DNA from: Wansuia hejianensis
GTDB lineage: Bacteria > Bacillota > Clostridia > Lachnospirales > Lachnospiraceae
DNA: 64,000 nt
Direction: 5' to 3'
NCBI RefSeq assembly: GCF_014337215.1
Contig: NZ_CP060635.1
Span: forward strand, 881,501-945,500
Under the pieces are notes generated by a model that saw only the letters and a list, made by a program, of their open reading frames with translations, had not been told where the DNA came from and did not search any database. The position numbers and the translations under genes are program-made. This document shows, in pieces, positions 8,597 through 17,688 of this stretch; position 1 is the first letter of the stretch, and each line of letters opens with the position of its first letter.

Positions 8597-11236
8597 ATGA
8601 AAAAATATGGCGTAAATGAATTGCGGAAAATGTTCCTGGAATTCTTTGAGAGTAAGGGGCATCTGGCGCTGAAAAGCTTTTCCCTGGTTCCGCAGAATGA
8701 TAAAAGCCTGCTGCTGATTAATTCCGGCATGGCGCCGTTAAAACCCTATTTCACCGGAGCTGAGATACCGCCCCGGAAGAGGGTGACTACCTGCCAGAAG
8801 TGTATTCGCACGGGTGATATTGAAAATGTCGGGAAGACGGCCCGCCACGGCACCTTTTTCGAGATGCTGGGTAACTTTTCTTTCGGGGACTATTTTAAGC
8901 AGGATGCGATCCGCTGGTCCTGGGAGTTCCTGACAGAGGTAGTGGGCCTTGACCCGGAACGTCTGTATCCGTCCGTCTATCTGGAGGACGATGAAGCCTT
9001 TAAGATCTGGAAGGACGAGATCGGCATAGCACCGGAACGGATCTTTAAATTCGGCAAGGATGATAACTTCTGGGAGCATGGAAGCGGCCCCTGCGGCCCC
9101 TGTTCGGAGATCTATTATGACAGAGGGGAAAAGTATGGCTGCGGACAGCCGGGATGCACCGTAGGCTGTGAATGCGACCGCTATATGGAAGTCTGGAATA
9201 ATGTATTCACGCAGTTTGACAATGACGGAGAAGGCCATTATACGGAGCTGGACCAGAAGAATATTGACACAGGAATGGGACTGGAACGTCTGGCCGTCGT
9301 CGTGCAGGACGTAGATTCTATATTTGACGTGGACACGATTCAGGCGCTGAGAAACCGTGTCTGTGAGATTGCCGGCCGGGAATACCACCAGAACCATGAA
9401 ACCGACGTCTCCATACGGCTGATTACCGACCATATACGTTCCGCAACCTTCATGATCTCAGACGGGATCATGCCTACCAACGAAGGCAGGGGCTATGTGC
9501 TTCGCCGTCTGATCCGCCGTGCTGCCAGACATGGAAGGCTGCTGGGCATCAGCCATCTGTTCCTTGCAGAATTGGCTGGAGCGGTTATTGAGGGAAGCAA
9601 AGACGGTTATCCTGAGCTGGAGGATAAAAAAGATTTTATCTTTAATGTACTCAATAATGAGGAAAGCCAGTTTAACAAAACCATTGACCAGGGACTTCGG
9701 ATTCTCGGTGATATGGAGCAGAAGATGAATGAAAAGGGTGAGAAACAGCTGTCCGGTGAACATGCGTTTAAGCTCTATGACACTTATGGCTTCCCAGTGG
9801 ATCTGACGAAGGAGATCCTGGAGGAAAAGGGCTATGAGATTGATGAGGCCGGTTTCAAAGCATGCATGAAGGAGCAGCAGGAGCGGGCCCGAAAAGCCAG
9901 GGAGACAACGAACTATATGGGCGCGGACGCCACGGTCTATGACGAAATAGATCCTTCCGTGACGACGGATTTCGTGGGATATGACTGTCTGGAGGCCGAA
10001 TCACAGATCACCGTCCTCACCAGCGAGACAGAGCTTAGGGACTCCCTGATGGAGGGTGAAAGAGGAACGGTAATTGTCGGGCAGACGCCTTTTTACGCTA
10101 CCATGGGCGGCCAGCAGGGAGACTGCGGGCGGATTGAGACAGCTAACGGTGTGTTTGAAGTGGAGGATACCATAAAGCTCCGGGGCGGAAAATACGGCCA
10201 TGTGGGAACGATGAAGTCTGGTATGATATCCAAAGGTGAGAAGGCTGTGCTGAAAGTAGACCAGCCGTCCAGAAAGAATACAGAGAAGAACCACAGTGCC
10301 ACACACCTGCTTCAGAAGGCGCTTAAGACCGTTCTGGGAGCTCATGTAGAGCAGAAGGGGTCACTGGTGGCGCCGAACAGGCTCCGCTTTGATTTCGCAC
10401 ACTTCCAGGCGATGACGAAGGAAGAACTGCAGGCGGTTGAGGACCTGGTGAATCGGGAAATTGCCGCACAGCTTCCGGTCCATACGGATATCATGTCTCT
10501 GGATGAAGCGAAGCAGACAGGCGCAATGGCGCTTTTTGGAGAAAAATATGGTGATGAAGTCCGCGTGGTTTCCATGGGCGACTTTTCAAAAGAACTGTGC
10601 GGAGGAACTCATGTACACAACACCGGTGATGTGATGCTGTTTAAGATTATTTCAGAATCCGGGACAGCTGCCGGAGTACGAAGGATCGAAGCTCTCACAG
10701 GCCAGGGCGTCATCGATTATTATAAGAGAGAAGAAGAGCAGCTTCATGAGGCAGCCAGGGCGCTGAAAGCCTCTCCGGAAGACCTGCTGGATAAAATCGG
10801 ACATCTTCAGGCCGAACTGAAGGCACTCCACAGTGAAAATGAATCTCTGAAGAGCAAAATGGCTTCAGAATCGCTGGGAGATGTGATGGACCAGGTGACA
10901 GATATAAAGGGCATTAAGCTGCTGGCCGCCTCGGTTCCGGATGTGGATATGAACGGCCTCCGTGATCTGGGAGATCAGCTGAAGGAAAAGCTGGGACAGG
11001 GTGTAATCGTTCTGTTATCCGCCAAAGACGGAAAGGTGAATCTGGTGGCAATGGTCACAGAAGAAGCTCAGAAAGCGGGAGCACATGCAGGAAATCTTGT
11101 GAAAGCGGCAGCCTCAGTTGTGGGCGGCGGCGGCGGCGGGCGTCCGGGCATGGCCCAGGCCGGAGGCAAGAATCCCGACAAGATCCCGGAAGCGGTGAAG
11201 AAGATCCCGGAGATACTCTCTGCACAGATCCAGTAA
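8597..11236 (+). CDS. alaS: Alanyl-tRNA synthetase
   Basis: 879 residues, full length for bacterial AlaRS. It has a class II catalytic domain at the N-terminus ('NSGMAPLKPYFTG', 'RTGDIENVGKTARHGTFFEMLGNFSFGDYFK'). The editing domain carries the Zn motifs 'HSATHLLQKAL' (HxxxH) and 'CGGTHVHNTG'. The C-Ala domain ends in a glycine-rich 'GGGGGGRPGMAQAGG'. The ATG at 8597 is preceded by GGAGGA at 8585-8590. The gene follows tyrS by about 190 bases containing the dispersed repeat. The protein charges tRNA-Ala and clears mischarged Ser/Gly-tRNA-Ala. Confidence 0.97.
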   Translation: MKKYGVNELRKMFLEFFESKGHLALKSFSLVPQNDKSLLLINSGMAPLKPYFTGAEIPPRKRVTTCQKCIRTGDIENVGKTARHGTFFEMLGNFSFGDYFKQDAIRWSWEFLTEVVGLDPERLYPSVYLEDDEAFKIWKDEIGIAPERIFKFGKDDNFWEHGSGPCGPCSEIYYDRGEKYGCGQPGCTVGCECDRYMEVWNNVFTQFDNDGEGHYTELDQKNIDTGMGLERLAVVVQDVDSIFDVDTIQALRNRVCEIAGREYHQNHETDVSIRLITDHIRSATFMISDGIMPTNEGRGYVLRRLIRRAARHGRLLGISHLFLAELAGAVIEGSKDGYPELEDKKDFIFNVLNNEESQFNKTIDQGLRILGDMEQKMNEKGEKQLSGEHAFKLYDTYGFPVDLTKEILEEKGYEIDEAGFKACMKEQQERARKARETTNYMGADATVYDEIDPSVTTDFVGYDCLEAESQITVLTSETELRDSLMEGERGTVIVGQTPFYATMGGQQGDCGRIETANGVFEVEDTIKLRGGKYGHVGTMKSGMISKGEKAVLKVDQPSRKNTEKNHSATHLLQKALKTVLGAHVEQKGSLVAPNRLRFDFAHFQAMTKEELQAVEDLVNREIAAQLPVHTDIMSLDEAKQTGAMALFGEKYGDEVRVVSMGDFSKELCGGTHVHNTGDVMLFKIISESGTAAGVRRIEALTGQGVIDYYKREEEQLHEAARALKASPEDLLDKIGHLQAELKALHSENESLKSKMASESLGDVMDQVTDIKGIKLLAASVPDVDMNGLRDLGDQLKEKLGQGVIVLLSAKDGKVNLVAMVTEEAQKAGAHAGNLVKAAASVVGGGGGGRPGMAQAGGKNPDKIPEAVKKIPEILSAQIQ

Positions 11237-11260
11237 TGTAAAAAAAATGTGCAAAATCAG

Positions 11261-11288
11261 TTGACGTATCGGAAAAATCTGCTATAAT
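11261..11288 (+). promoter_or_regulatory. rpsU promoter
   Basis: TTGACG at 11261-11266, a 16-base spacer and TATAAT at 11283-11288, located just after the alaS stop. Confidence 0.75.
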
Positions 11289-11365
11289 CATAGTAGTGCA
11301 AAAAAATACCCAAACAGTTGTATTTAAGCACAATCTACAACTGGAGGGAGGTTAGGTGTGAGAAG

Positions 11366-11542
11366 ATGTCAAATGTAATCGTAAAAGAGAACGAGACGTT
11401 GGATAGCGCTTTACGCAGATTCAAACGCAGCTGTGCAAAGGCCGGTATTCAGCAGGAGATCCGTAAAAGAGAGCATTACGAGAAACCAAGTGTTCGTCGT
11501 AAGAAAAAATCTGAAGCGGCTAGAAAGCGTAAATATAATTAA
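11366..11542 (+). CDS. rpsU: 30S ribosomal protein S21
   Basis: 58 residues: MSNVIVKENE... with the S21 core 'ETLDSALRRFKRSCAKAGI' and the basic tail 'RRKKKSEAARKRKYN'. It binds 16S rRNA near the anti-SD region. The ATG at 11366 is chosen over an upstream in-frame start because S21 proteins begin here; GGAGGGAGG lies about 15 bases upstream. It is a monocistronic gene with its own promoter and terminator. Confidence 0.96.
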   Translation: MSNVIVKENETLDSALRRFKRSCAKAGIQQEIRKREHYEKPSVRRKKKSEAARKRKYN

Positions 11543-11550
11543 GTGCACGT

Positions 11551-11581
11551 AAAAAGCCTTGACACCAGTCAGGGCTTTTTT
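11551..11581 (+). terminator. rpsU terminator
   Basis: AAAAAGCCTTGAC, a short loop, GTCAGGGCTTTTTT. It is a strong hairpin with a T run (the A run on the 5' side would also serve the other strand). The stem contains the -35 box of the next promoter. Confidence 0.85.
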
Positions 11582-11588
11582 GTATAAT
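11559..11588 (+). promoter_or_regulatory. cls promoter nested in the rpsU terminator
   Basis: TTGACA at 11559-11564 (left arm of the terminator), an 18-base spacer made of the rest of the hairpin and T run, and TATAAT at 11583-11588. A transcript would start about 40 bases before the cls ATG. Confidence 0.7.
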
Positions 11589-11632
11589 GAATAACTCTGA
11601 TAGTCAATATTGTGAGTAGGGAGTAATTACAG

Positions 11633-13177
11633 ATGGGAATGCTCAAGAAAATACTAAAGTTCTTTTCTAACCGAATTACCGTGACTGTTTTTGCGATGGC
11701 GCTCCAGTTTGCATGGTATTTTTTCCTGGTTCTGTTCATTACCAGTAGCAATGTTTTTTTTAATGTTGCCATGTGGGTGATCGCTTTTGCCACGGTTCTC
11801 TGGCTGATTAACCAGAGGATCAATCCGGGTTATAAGCTGATCTGGACAATCCTGATCCTGGCCATGCCGATTGTTGGCCTGATCTTTTATTTTGTCATGG
11901 GCAAGTCCAGAGTGGCAAGGAAATTCCAGAAGGAACTGAAGAAAGTAAAGCAGGAAAACGGGGAATTGCTGCGCGAAGACCCTGAGGTGCGGGAAAAGCT
12001 CCGGGAGCTGGATCTGGGCATAGCCAACCAGTCATGGTATCTGACCAATACGGTGCATATGCCCTGTTACCAGAATACTGTGACGGAGTATTTTGCCGTA
12101 GGCGAAGACTGGTTCGCAAAATATGTGGAAGAACTGAAGAAGGCAGAGCATTATATCTTTATGGAGTATTTCATTGTGGCGGAAGGCTATATGTGGGATA
12201 CGGTCCTGGACATTCTGAAGGAGAAGGTAAAGCAGGGTGTGGACGTCCGTCTGATCTATGACGGCGTAGGCTGTCTGACCACGCTTCCCTCCAAATATTA
12301 CAGAGAGCTTCAGGCTTATGGCATTAAATGCGCCGCTTTTAACCCCTTCCGCCCGTTTTTAAATATTATTCTGAATAACCGGGATCACCGGAAAATCACT
12401 GTCATTGATGGGCACACGGCTTTTAACGGGGGAATCAACCTGGCAGATGAATATATCAACCAGAGATCCCGGTTCGGCCACTGGAAAGATTCAGGCATCT
12501 ATATCCATGGAGAGGCCGTCTGGAATATGACCGCTATGTTCCTGGAAATGTGGTCGGTTATGCTGCAGACTCCCTGCGACTTTGAAAAATACCGTCCCCG
12601 CCAATATTACGAAGAAACCTTCAAAAGCGACGGCTTTGTCCAGCCCTACGGTGATTCGCCCCTGGATGACGAGACAGTGGGTGAAAACGTATACAGGAAC
12701 ATGATCAGTAATGCAAAGAGGTATGTATATATCTTTACTCCCTATCTGGTGCTGGATAACGAAATGATGACGGAGCTGTGCAACGCTGCCAAAAAGGGCG
12801 TGGACGTGAGAATTGTAACGCCTGGCATACCTGATAAAAAAATGGTTTTTCTTCTGACACAGTCCTATTATCAGCAGCTTCTGGAATCGGGAGTCAGAAT
12901 CTATGAATATACGCCAGGTTTCATCCACTCTAAAAGCTTCGTCTGTGATGACGAGGCGGCGGTGGTAAGCACGATCAACCTGGACTACAGGAGCCTGTAC
13001 CTCCACTTTGAATGCGGCACCTGGCTCTATCAGACGGAATCGGTAATGGAAGTAAAAAAAGACGCGTTGGATACGTTCGAGATCTCCAGAGAGATCGATC
13101 TGGATTTCTGCAAGAACAGGCATATTTTTGTACGGGCCTTCCAGAGTGTCCTGAGAGCGATCGCGCCGATTTTATGA
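11633..13177 (+). CDS. cls: Cardiolipin synthase (phospholipase D family)
   Basis: 514 residues. Two or three N-terminal membrane helices (about residues 15-80) precede two PLD/HKD motifs: 'HRKITVIDGHTAFNGGINLADEY' and 'HSKSFVCDDEAAVVSTINLDYRS'. It joins two phosphatidylglycerol molecules into cardiolipin at the membrane. Length and topology match Firmicute Cls. The gene is monocistronic, with a promoter overlapping the rpsU terminator and a very long hairpin downstream. Confidence 0.93.
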   Translation: MGMLKKILKFFSNRITVTVFAMALQFAWYFFLVLFITSSNVFFNVAMWVIAFATVLWLINQRINPGYKLIWTILILAMPIVGLIFYFVMGKSRVARKFQKELKKVKQENGELLREDPEVREKLRELDLGIANQSWYLTNTVHMPCYQNTVTEYFAVGEDWFAKYVEELKKAEHYIFMEYFIVAEGYMWDTVLDILKEKVKQGVDVRLIYDGVGCLTTLPSKYYRELQAYGIKCAAFNPFRPFLNIILNNRDHRKITVIDGHTAFNGGINLADEYINQRSRFGHWKDSGIYIHGEAVWNMTAMFLEMWSVMLQTPCDFEKYRPRQYYEETFKSDGFVQPYGDSPLDDETVGENVYRNMISNAKRYVYIFTPYLVLDNEMMTELCNAAKKGVDVRIVTPGIPDKKMVFLLTQSYYQQLLESGVRIYEYTPGFIHSKSFVCDDEAAVVSTINLDYRSLYLHFECGTWLYQTESVMEVKKDALDTFEISREIDLDFCKNRHIFVRAFQSVLRAIAPIL

Positions 13178-13208
13178 TCCGGACCGGAATATAAGTACGT
13201 GAAAGAAA

Positions 13209-13312
13209 AGCAGCGGGAGCCGGACAGACATTCCGATCCTCCTGGCAGATTTGGCTTCGGGATGAAGCCGCCTGCCAGTAGGACGGGAGCAGTCTGTCCG
13301 GCTCCCGCTGCT
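13209..13312 (+). repeat. Long palindrome (perfect 20-bp arms) downstream of cls
   Basis: AGCAGCGGGAGCCGGACAGA (13209-13228) is exactly complementary to 13293-13312. Inside are a CTGGCAG/CTGCCAG stem and a GGCTTC/GAAGCC hairpin. No long T run follows (CTATTGATTT), though it probably stops transcription. It shares its outer arm start (AGCAGCGGG) and the inner GGCTTCGGG.TGAAG with the palindrome at 62199-62388, so they may be one element family. Confidence 0.8.
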
Positions 13313-13328
13313 CTATTGATTTAAAAAG

Positions 13329-13411
13329 CCCTGCGGGTATACCTTGTGGAACAGCGAGAGCTGTTCTCCCGCCCCGTGAGGGGCATGAATTACGGGATAC
13401 CCTGCGGGTAT
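13329..13411 (+). repeat. Dispersed ~70-bp three-hairpin element, copy B
   Basis: The cleanest copy. Hairpin 1 is GGAACAGC-gaga-GCTGTTCt, hairpin 2 is CCCCGTGAGGGG, and hairpin 3 is ATACCC-tgc-GGGTAT. CCCTGCGGGTAT occurs at 13329-13340 and again at 13400-13411, exactly 71 bases apart, which suggests a tandem unit. It lies about 80 bases upstream of the D,D-carboxypeptidase start. Confidence 0.85.
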
Positions 13412-13488
13412 GGTTTCTGGAATATTTCGGTGCATATCATGTTGGATGGGCTCATAGATTGTGATAGAATGATGAAAATGGAGCGTCT

Positions 13489-14688
13489 ATGAAAAAAGTT
13501 CTTTGCAGCTTATTGTCCTTTCTTTTGATTTTTCTGATGATGACGCCGGCAGAGGTGCGAGCTGAACTGGAGATTTCAGCCCCGAGTGTCCTGCTGCTGG
13601 AAGAGAGCACCGGCCAGGTTTTGTATGAGAAAAATGCAGACGAGCAGCGCAGCCCCGCCAGCATTACGAAAATCATGACTCTGATCCTGATTTTCGATGA
13701 ACTGGAAAAAGGTACGATCAGCCTGACGGATGAAGTGGTTACGAGCGCCCATGCCAAGAGCATGGGAGGTTCCCAGGTTTTTCTGGAGGAGGGAGAAAAA
13801 CAGACGGTTGAGACACTGATCAAGTGTATTGTGGTGGCGTCGGGGAATGATGCGTCAGTTGCCATGGCTGAATACATAGCTGGCAGTGAGAGCGATTTTG
13901 TAGCCCGGATGAATGCGCGGGCCGCGGAGCTGGGTATGACGGCGACTAAATTTGAGGATTGCTGCGGGCTGACAGATTCAGCCGGGCATTATACCACAGC
14001 CAGGGATGTGGCGCTGATGTCCCGGGAGCTGGTGACTCACTACCCTCAGATTCTTAACTATTCTTCCATCTGGATGGAGGATATCACCCATGTGACGGCC
14101 CAGGGGACGAAACCTTTTACGCTGTCTAATACGAATAAGCTGATCAGAAGCTATGAAGGCTGCGTTGGTCTGAAAACAGGCAGCACCAGCACGGCAAAAT
14201 ACTGTGTCAGCGCCGTGGCCCAGAGGAACGGAATCACCCTGATCGCAGTGGTCATGGGGGCGCCGGATCACAAGGTGCGGTTTACGGATGCGTCAGTCCT
14301 GCTGAATTACGGGTTTGGCAGCTGCACCCTCTATGAGGATGAAAACCAGGAGGAATTCAATCCGGTTCCCGTGGAAAATTCGATTACAAAAGAGGTGAAG
14401 GTTGCCTATGCAGAGAAATTCCGATATCTGGAGACCGAAGGAAGGGACCTTTCACAGATCCAGAAGACGGTAGAACTCCCTGAGAAGGTTACCGCGCCGG
14501 TTAAAAAGGGAGAGACGGCCGGCCGGGCTGTCTATACGCTGGATGGGCAGGAAATCGGCAGTGTGGCGATTCTGTATCAGAAGGATGTGGAGGCCGCGGA
14601 ATATGTTGATTATGTGAAGCTGCTTTGGAAGCAATACCTGCGCTTTGGAAATAAAGATTCTCAGGATGAGGTTCCGGCGGAAGGTTAA
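13489..14688 (+). CDS. D-alanyl-D-alanine carboxypeptidase (PBP5/DacF family)
   Basis: 399 residues, exported (signal peptide about 1-25, ...AEVRA). It trims the terminal D-Ala from peptidoglycan stem peptides. The active-site motifs are all present: S58-I-T-K61 (SxxK), S118-G-N (SxN) and K229-T-G. A C-terminal beta domain about 300-385 is followed by a Tyr/Trp-containing stretch ('YVDYVKLLWKQYL') that may be the amphipathic membrane-binding helix. A weak promoter (TTGGAT, 17 bases, TAGAAT at 13465) lies upstream. It is a paralogue of the gene at 24126. Either could be the housekeeping or the sporulation enzyme. Confidence 0.9.
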   Translation: MKKVLCSLLSFLLIFLMMTPAEVRAELEISAPSVLLLEESTGQVLYEKNADEQRSPASITKIMTLILIFDELEKGTISLTDEVVTSAHAKSMGGSQVFLEEGEKQTVETLIKCIVVASGNDASVAMAEYIAGSESDFVARMNARAAELGMTATKFEDCCGLTDSAGHYTTARDVALMSRELVTHYPQILNYSSIWMEDITHVTAQGTKPFTLSNTNKLIRSYEGCVGLKTGSTSTAKYCVSAVAQRNGITLIAVVMGAPDHKVRFTDASVLLNYGFGSCTLYEDENQEEFNPVPVENSITKEVKVAYAEKFRYLETEGRDLSQIQKTVELPEKVTAPVKKGETAGRAVYTLDGQEIGSVAILYQKDVEAAEYVDYVKLLWKQYLRFGNKDSQDEVPAEG

Positions 14689-14709
14689 CTTCCGATTAAC
14701 CTTCGCCGG
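14674..14709 (+). terminator. Hairpin overlapping the carboxypeptidase stop codon
   Basis: CCGGCGGAAGGTTAA (14674-14688) pairs with TTAACCTTCGCCGG (14696-14709), with one bulged base. The stop codon is inside the stem. It has no clear T run, so terminator strength is uncertain. Confidence 0.5.
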
Positions 14710-14766
14710 GGATAATTAACTATCCGGTTGTTGCGTCTGCATGAAAAATATAGTATACTTCAGAGT

Positions 14767-15567
14767 ATGAAAAAATTTGCCGTACAACAATATGAGCTGA
14801 ATAAACGTAAAAGCGGGCTGGGGAGGGGTACTCTGCGGTTCGCTTTTCTTACCGATCTTCATAATGTGACGGTCGGTCCGGATAACCGGGACCTGCTGGC
14901 TGCTGTCGGAGAAGCGAAGCCTGACGCTGTACTCTGCGGAGGCGATATGATCGTCGGGAAACCCGGAAGCCCGGTGGAGCCGGCAAGAACCCTGATGCTT
15001 CAGCTTGCGGAGCGGTATCCCGTATATTGTGCGACAGGGAACCATGAATACCGAACCAAAATATATCCGGAGACCTACCCCGGCATGTATGAAGCCTATC
15101 AAAAGCCCCTGCAGAAGGCGGGAGTTATATTTTTAGAAAATAAAAAGGCCGTTTTCAAAAAGGAGGACCTGACAGCGGTGATCTACGGCTACGATATGGA
15201 GCGCCGTTATTATGACCGCTTTAGGCGGAGAAAGCTTCCGGTGGAAGCGGTTAATCAGGCGCTGGGCCGCCCGGACCCGGAGAATGTGACAATGCTGCTG
15301 GCCCACAATCCGGCGCAGATGGACACATATTTCCGCTGGGGGGCGGATGTGACTCTTTGCGGCCATTATCATGGAGGTGTCGTGCGCCTGGGAGAACACC
15401 GCGGTCTGGTCAGTCCGGATTTCCGCCTGTTTCCCGGGGATGTCCACGGCTTGTTCAGACGCGGCGGGAAGTCAGTGATTGTCAGCGCGGGGCTGGGGGA
15501 GCATACGCTGCCTCTGAGAATCTGCAACCCCAGAGAACTGGTGGTGCTGGACATAAAAGTATCGTGA
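14767..15567 (+). CDS. Calcineurin-like metallophosphoesterase
   Basis: 266 residues from the ATG at 14767; an in-frame TTG at 14728 is possible, and neither start has a strong SD. Metal-binding motifs in order are 'FLTDLHN', 'CGGDMIVG', 'TGNHEYR', 'LAHNP' and 'GHYHGG', typical of a two-metal phosphoesterase. Proteins of this group are often membrane-associated YkuE-like lipid phosphoesterases, but no membrane helix is seen here. The substrate is unknown. It lies 11 bases upstream of scpA and is probably co-transcribed. Confidence 0.8.
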   Translation: MKKFAVQQYELNKRKSGLGRGTLRFAFLTDLHNVTVGPDNRDLLAAVGEAKPDAVLCGGDMIVGKPGSPVEPARTLMLQLAERYPVYCATGNHEYRTKIYPETYPGMYEAYQKPLQKAGVIFLENKKAVFKKEDLTAVIYGYDMERRYYDRFRRRKLPVEAVNQALGRPDPENVTMLLAHNPAQMDTYFRWGADVTLCGHYHGGVVRLGEHRGLVSPDFRLFPGDVHGLFRRGGKSVIVSAGLGEHTLPLRICNPRELVVLDIKVS

Positions 15568-15578
15568 AGGGAGAGGCT

Positions 15579-16364
15579 ATGGCGATTCCTGTAAAGCTTC
15601 CGGTGTTCGAAGGTCCCCTGGATCTCCTTCTGCACCTGATCGACAAGAATAAGATAGATATTTATGATATCCCGATTGCGGAAATTACAGACCAGTATCT
15701 GGATTATATCAGGCAGATGGATCATGAGGATATGAACGTGACCAGTGAGTTCATGGTGATGGCTGCGACGCTGATTGACATCAAATGCCGGATGCTGCTG
15801 CCCCGTGAGATGAATGAAGAGGGAGAAGAGGAAGATCCCCGGGAGGAGCTGGTCATGCAGCTTCTGGAATATAAGAAATATAAATATATGTCCTATGAGC
15901 TAAGGGAACGGATGACAGAAGCCGGGAACACTGTCTGCCGGAAGCAGAGCCTTCCCAAAAGTGTGCTGGCCTACAGGCCTCCGGTGGATATGCAGGAGCT
16001 GCTGGCGGATATGTCCCTGGATAAGCTTCATGAGATCTTTCGGTCGGTGCTGCGCCGCCAGGAGGATAAGATCGATCCGATCCGGAGCAAATTCGGGCAC
16101 ATCGAGAAAGAGGAGGTGTCTCTTCCGGAGAAGATGACATATGTGGAGAGCTATGCGGTGAAGGAAAGACAGTTTTCTTTCCGCGCGCTGCTGGAGGGGC
16201 AGCCCAGCAAGACCCAGATCGTCGTGACATTTCTGGCGGTTCTGGAGCTGATGAAGACGGGGAAGATCCGGATCCAGCAGGAAGAGATTTTTGGGGATAT
16301 ACTGATTGAATCCATGGAAGATGAGGATACAATCGTAATACCATATACTTCAGTAGAGGAATGA
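15579..16364 (+). CDS. scpA: Segregation and condensation protein A (kleisin)
   Basis: 261 residues starting MAIPVKLPVFEGPLDLLLHLI, the characteristic ScpA N-terminus that binds the SMC head/neck. The C-terminal winged-helix part ('VVTFLAVLELMKTGKIRIQQEEIFGDI') is also typical. With ScpB and SMC it forms the condensin that compacts and segregates the chromosome. The ATG at 15579 has GGGAGAGG just upstream. Longer in-frame starts fall inside the preceding gene and are not used. Confidence 0.96.
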   Translation: MAIPVKLPVFEGPLDLLLHLIDKNKIDIYDIPIAEITDQYLDYIRQMDHEDMNVTSEFMVMAATLIDIKCRMLLPREMNEEGEEEDPREELVMQLLEYKKYKYMSYELRERMTEAGNTVCRKQSLPKSVLAYRPPVDMQELLADMSLDKLHEIFRSVLRRQEDKIDPIRSKFGHIEKEEVSLPEKMTYVESYAVKERQFSFRALLEGQPSKTQIVVTFLAVLELMKTGKIRIQQEEIFGDILIESMEDEDTIVIPYTSVEE

Positions 16365-16378
16365 GGAGCGTGACGCAG

Positions 16379-16948
16379 ATGGAGCAAGCGGAAAAAACTC
16401 CGGAAGCTGCTATAGAGGCAATTTTATTTTCCATGGGAGAATCTGTGGAGGTAACAAAGATCGCCGCAGCCATCGGAAAAGAGCCGGAGGAAACCAGAGA
16501 GATATTGGAACGGATGAAGGAGCGGTATGACAGGGAAGACAGGGGAATTAAGCTGATTGAACTGGAGGGAGCGTTTCAGCTCTGTACAAAACAGGAGTAT
16601 TATGACTGCCTGATCACCATAGCCCAGCAGCCTAAGAAAGCAGTACTGACAGACGTCATGCTGGAGACTTTGTCGATCATCGCATATAAGCAGCCGGTTA
16701 CAAAGGCGGAGATTGAGAAAATCAGGGGCGTGAAGTGTGACCACGCGGTCAACCGGCTGGTAGAATATGATCTGGTACAGGAGCTGGGGCGGCTGGACGC
16801 CCCCGGACGGCCGATTTTATTCGGGACAACTGAGGAATTCCTGCGCAATTTCGGAATCGATTCCACCGAGCATCTGCCGGAGATCAATCCGGTACAGCTG
16901 GAGGATTTCAAGGCAGAAGCCGAGGCAGAGGTAAAAATAGGTATTTAA
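16379..16948 (+). CDS. scpB: Segregation and condensation protein B
   Basis: 189 residues from the ATG at 16379, chosen because GAGGAG (16364-16369) is at ideal spacing; an ATG at 16361 overlapping the scpA stop would add six residues. Two winged-helix domains are visible ('AAIEAILFSMGE' and 'LETLSIIAYKQPVTKAEIEKIRGV', then 'LGRLDAPGRPILFGTT'). It dimerises and binds ScpA in the condensin complex. It is directly downstream of scpA, as in most Firmicutes. Confidence 0.95.
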   Translation: MEQAEKTPEAAIEAILFSMGESVEVTKIAAAIGKEPEETREILERMKERYDREDRGIKLIELEGAFQLCTKQEYYDCLITIAQQPKKAVLTDVMLETLSIIAYKQPVTKAEIEKIRGVKCDHAVNRLVEYDLVQELGRLDAPGRPILFGTTEEFLRNFGIDSTEHLPEINPVQLEDFKAEAEAEVKIGI

Positions 16949-16962
16949 TAAAGGAGAAGACA

Positions 16963-17688
16963 ATGATTAATTTAAGGCACGTGAGCAAAAGGTATGGCAA
17001 CAGCGGGAAGATGGCTGTTGAAGACCTGAACTGGGATGTGGAGGACGGTAAAATTACAGGTTTTATCGGGCCGAACGGGGCAGGGAAGACAACAACGCTG
17101 AAGATGATTACAGGAATCCTTTCACCGACAGAGGGAGAGATCCTGATCAACGGCAAAGACATTGTAAAAGAGCCTTTGGAAGCAAAAAGGCAGTTCGGCT
17201 TCGTGGCGGACAGCCCGGATTCATTTCTGAGGATCAAGGGAATCGAATATTTGAATTTTGTGGCTGATATCTACGGCGTCACTACGGAAGCCCGGAAGGG
17301 ATTCATAGAGAAAACCGCGGCACGATTTGAGATGGAGGACGCGCTGTCCAGCAGGATACAGAGTTATTCCCATGGGATGCGCCAGAAGATCATGGTCATG
17401 GGCGCCTTGATCCACAATCCCTCTGTGTGGATTCTGGACGAGCCTCTGACCGGCCTGGACCCGAAATCAGCATTTGAATTGAAAGAAATGATGCGGGAGC
17501 ATGCGGCAGCGGGTAATTCGGTACTGTTTTCTACACATGTGCTGGAGGTGGCGGAGAAACTCTGCGACCGGATCGGCATTATCAATCACGGCAGACAGGT
17601 GTACCTGGGCACACTGGAAGCTCTGAAAGAAAAATATCCGAATGAAACGCTGGAAAATATTTTCCTGGAGATTACAGAACATGCGTAA
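16963..17688 (+). CDS. ABC transporter ATP-binding protein
   Basis: 241 residues with Walker A GPNGAGKTT (about 35-43), signature YSHGMRQK and Walker B WILDEPLTGLD, then the H-loop 'STHVLE'. The SHGM-type signature is characteristic of ABC-2 type export ATPases (bacitracin/Na+ exporter class). It has AAGGAG at good spacing from the ATG. It overlaps the following permease gene by 8 bases, so they form a two-gene exporter. The substrate is not deducible. Confidence 0.88.
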   Translation: MINLRHVSKRYGNSGKMAVEDLNWDVEDGKITGFIGPNGAGKTTTLKMITGILSPTEGEILINGKDIVKEPLEAKRQFGFVADSPDSFLRIKGIEYLNFVADIYGVTTEARKGFIEKTAARFEMEDALSSRIQSYSHGMRQKIMVMGALIHNPSVWILDEPLTGLDPKSAFELKEMMREHAAAGNSVLFSTHVLEVAEKLCDRIGIINHGRQVYLGTLEALKEKYPNETLENIFLEITEHA

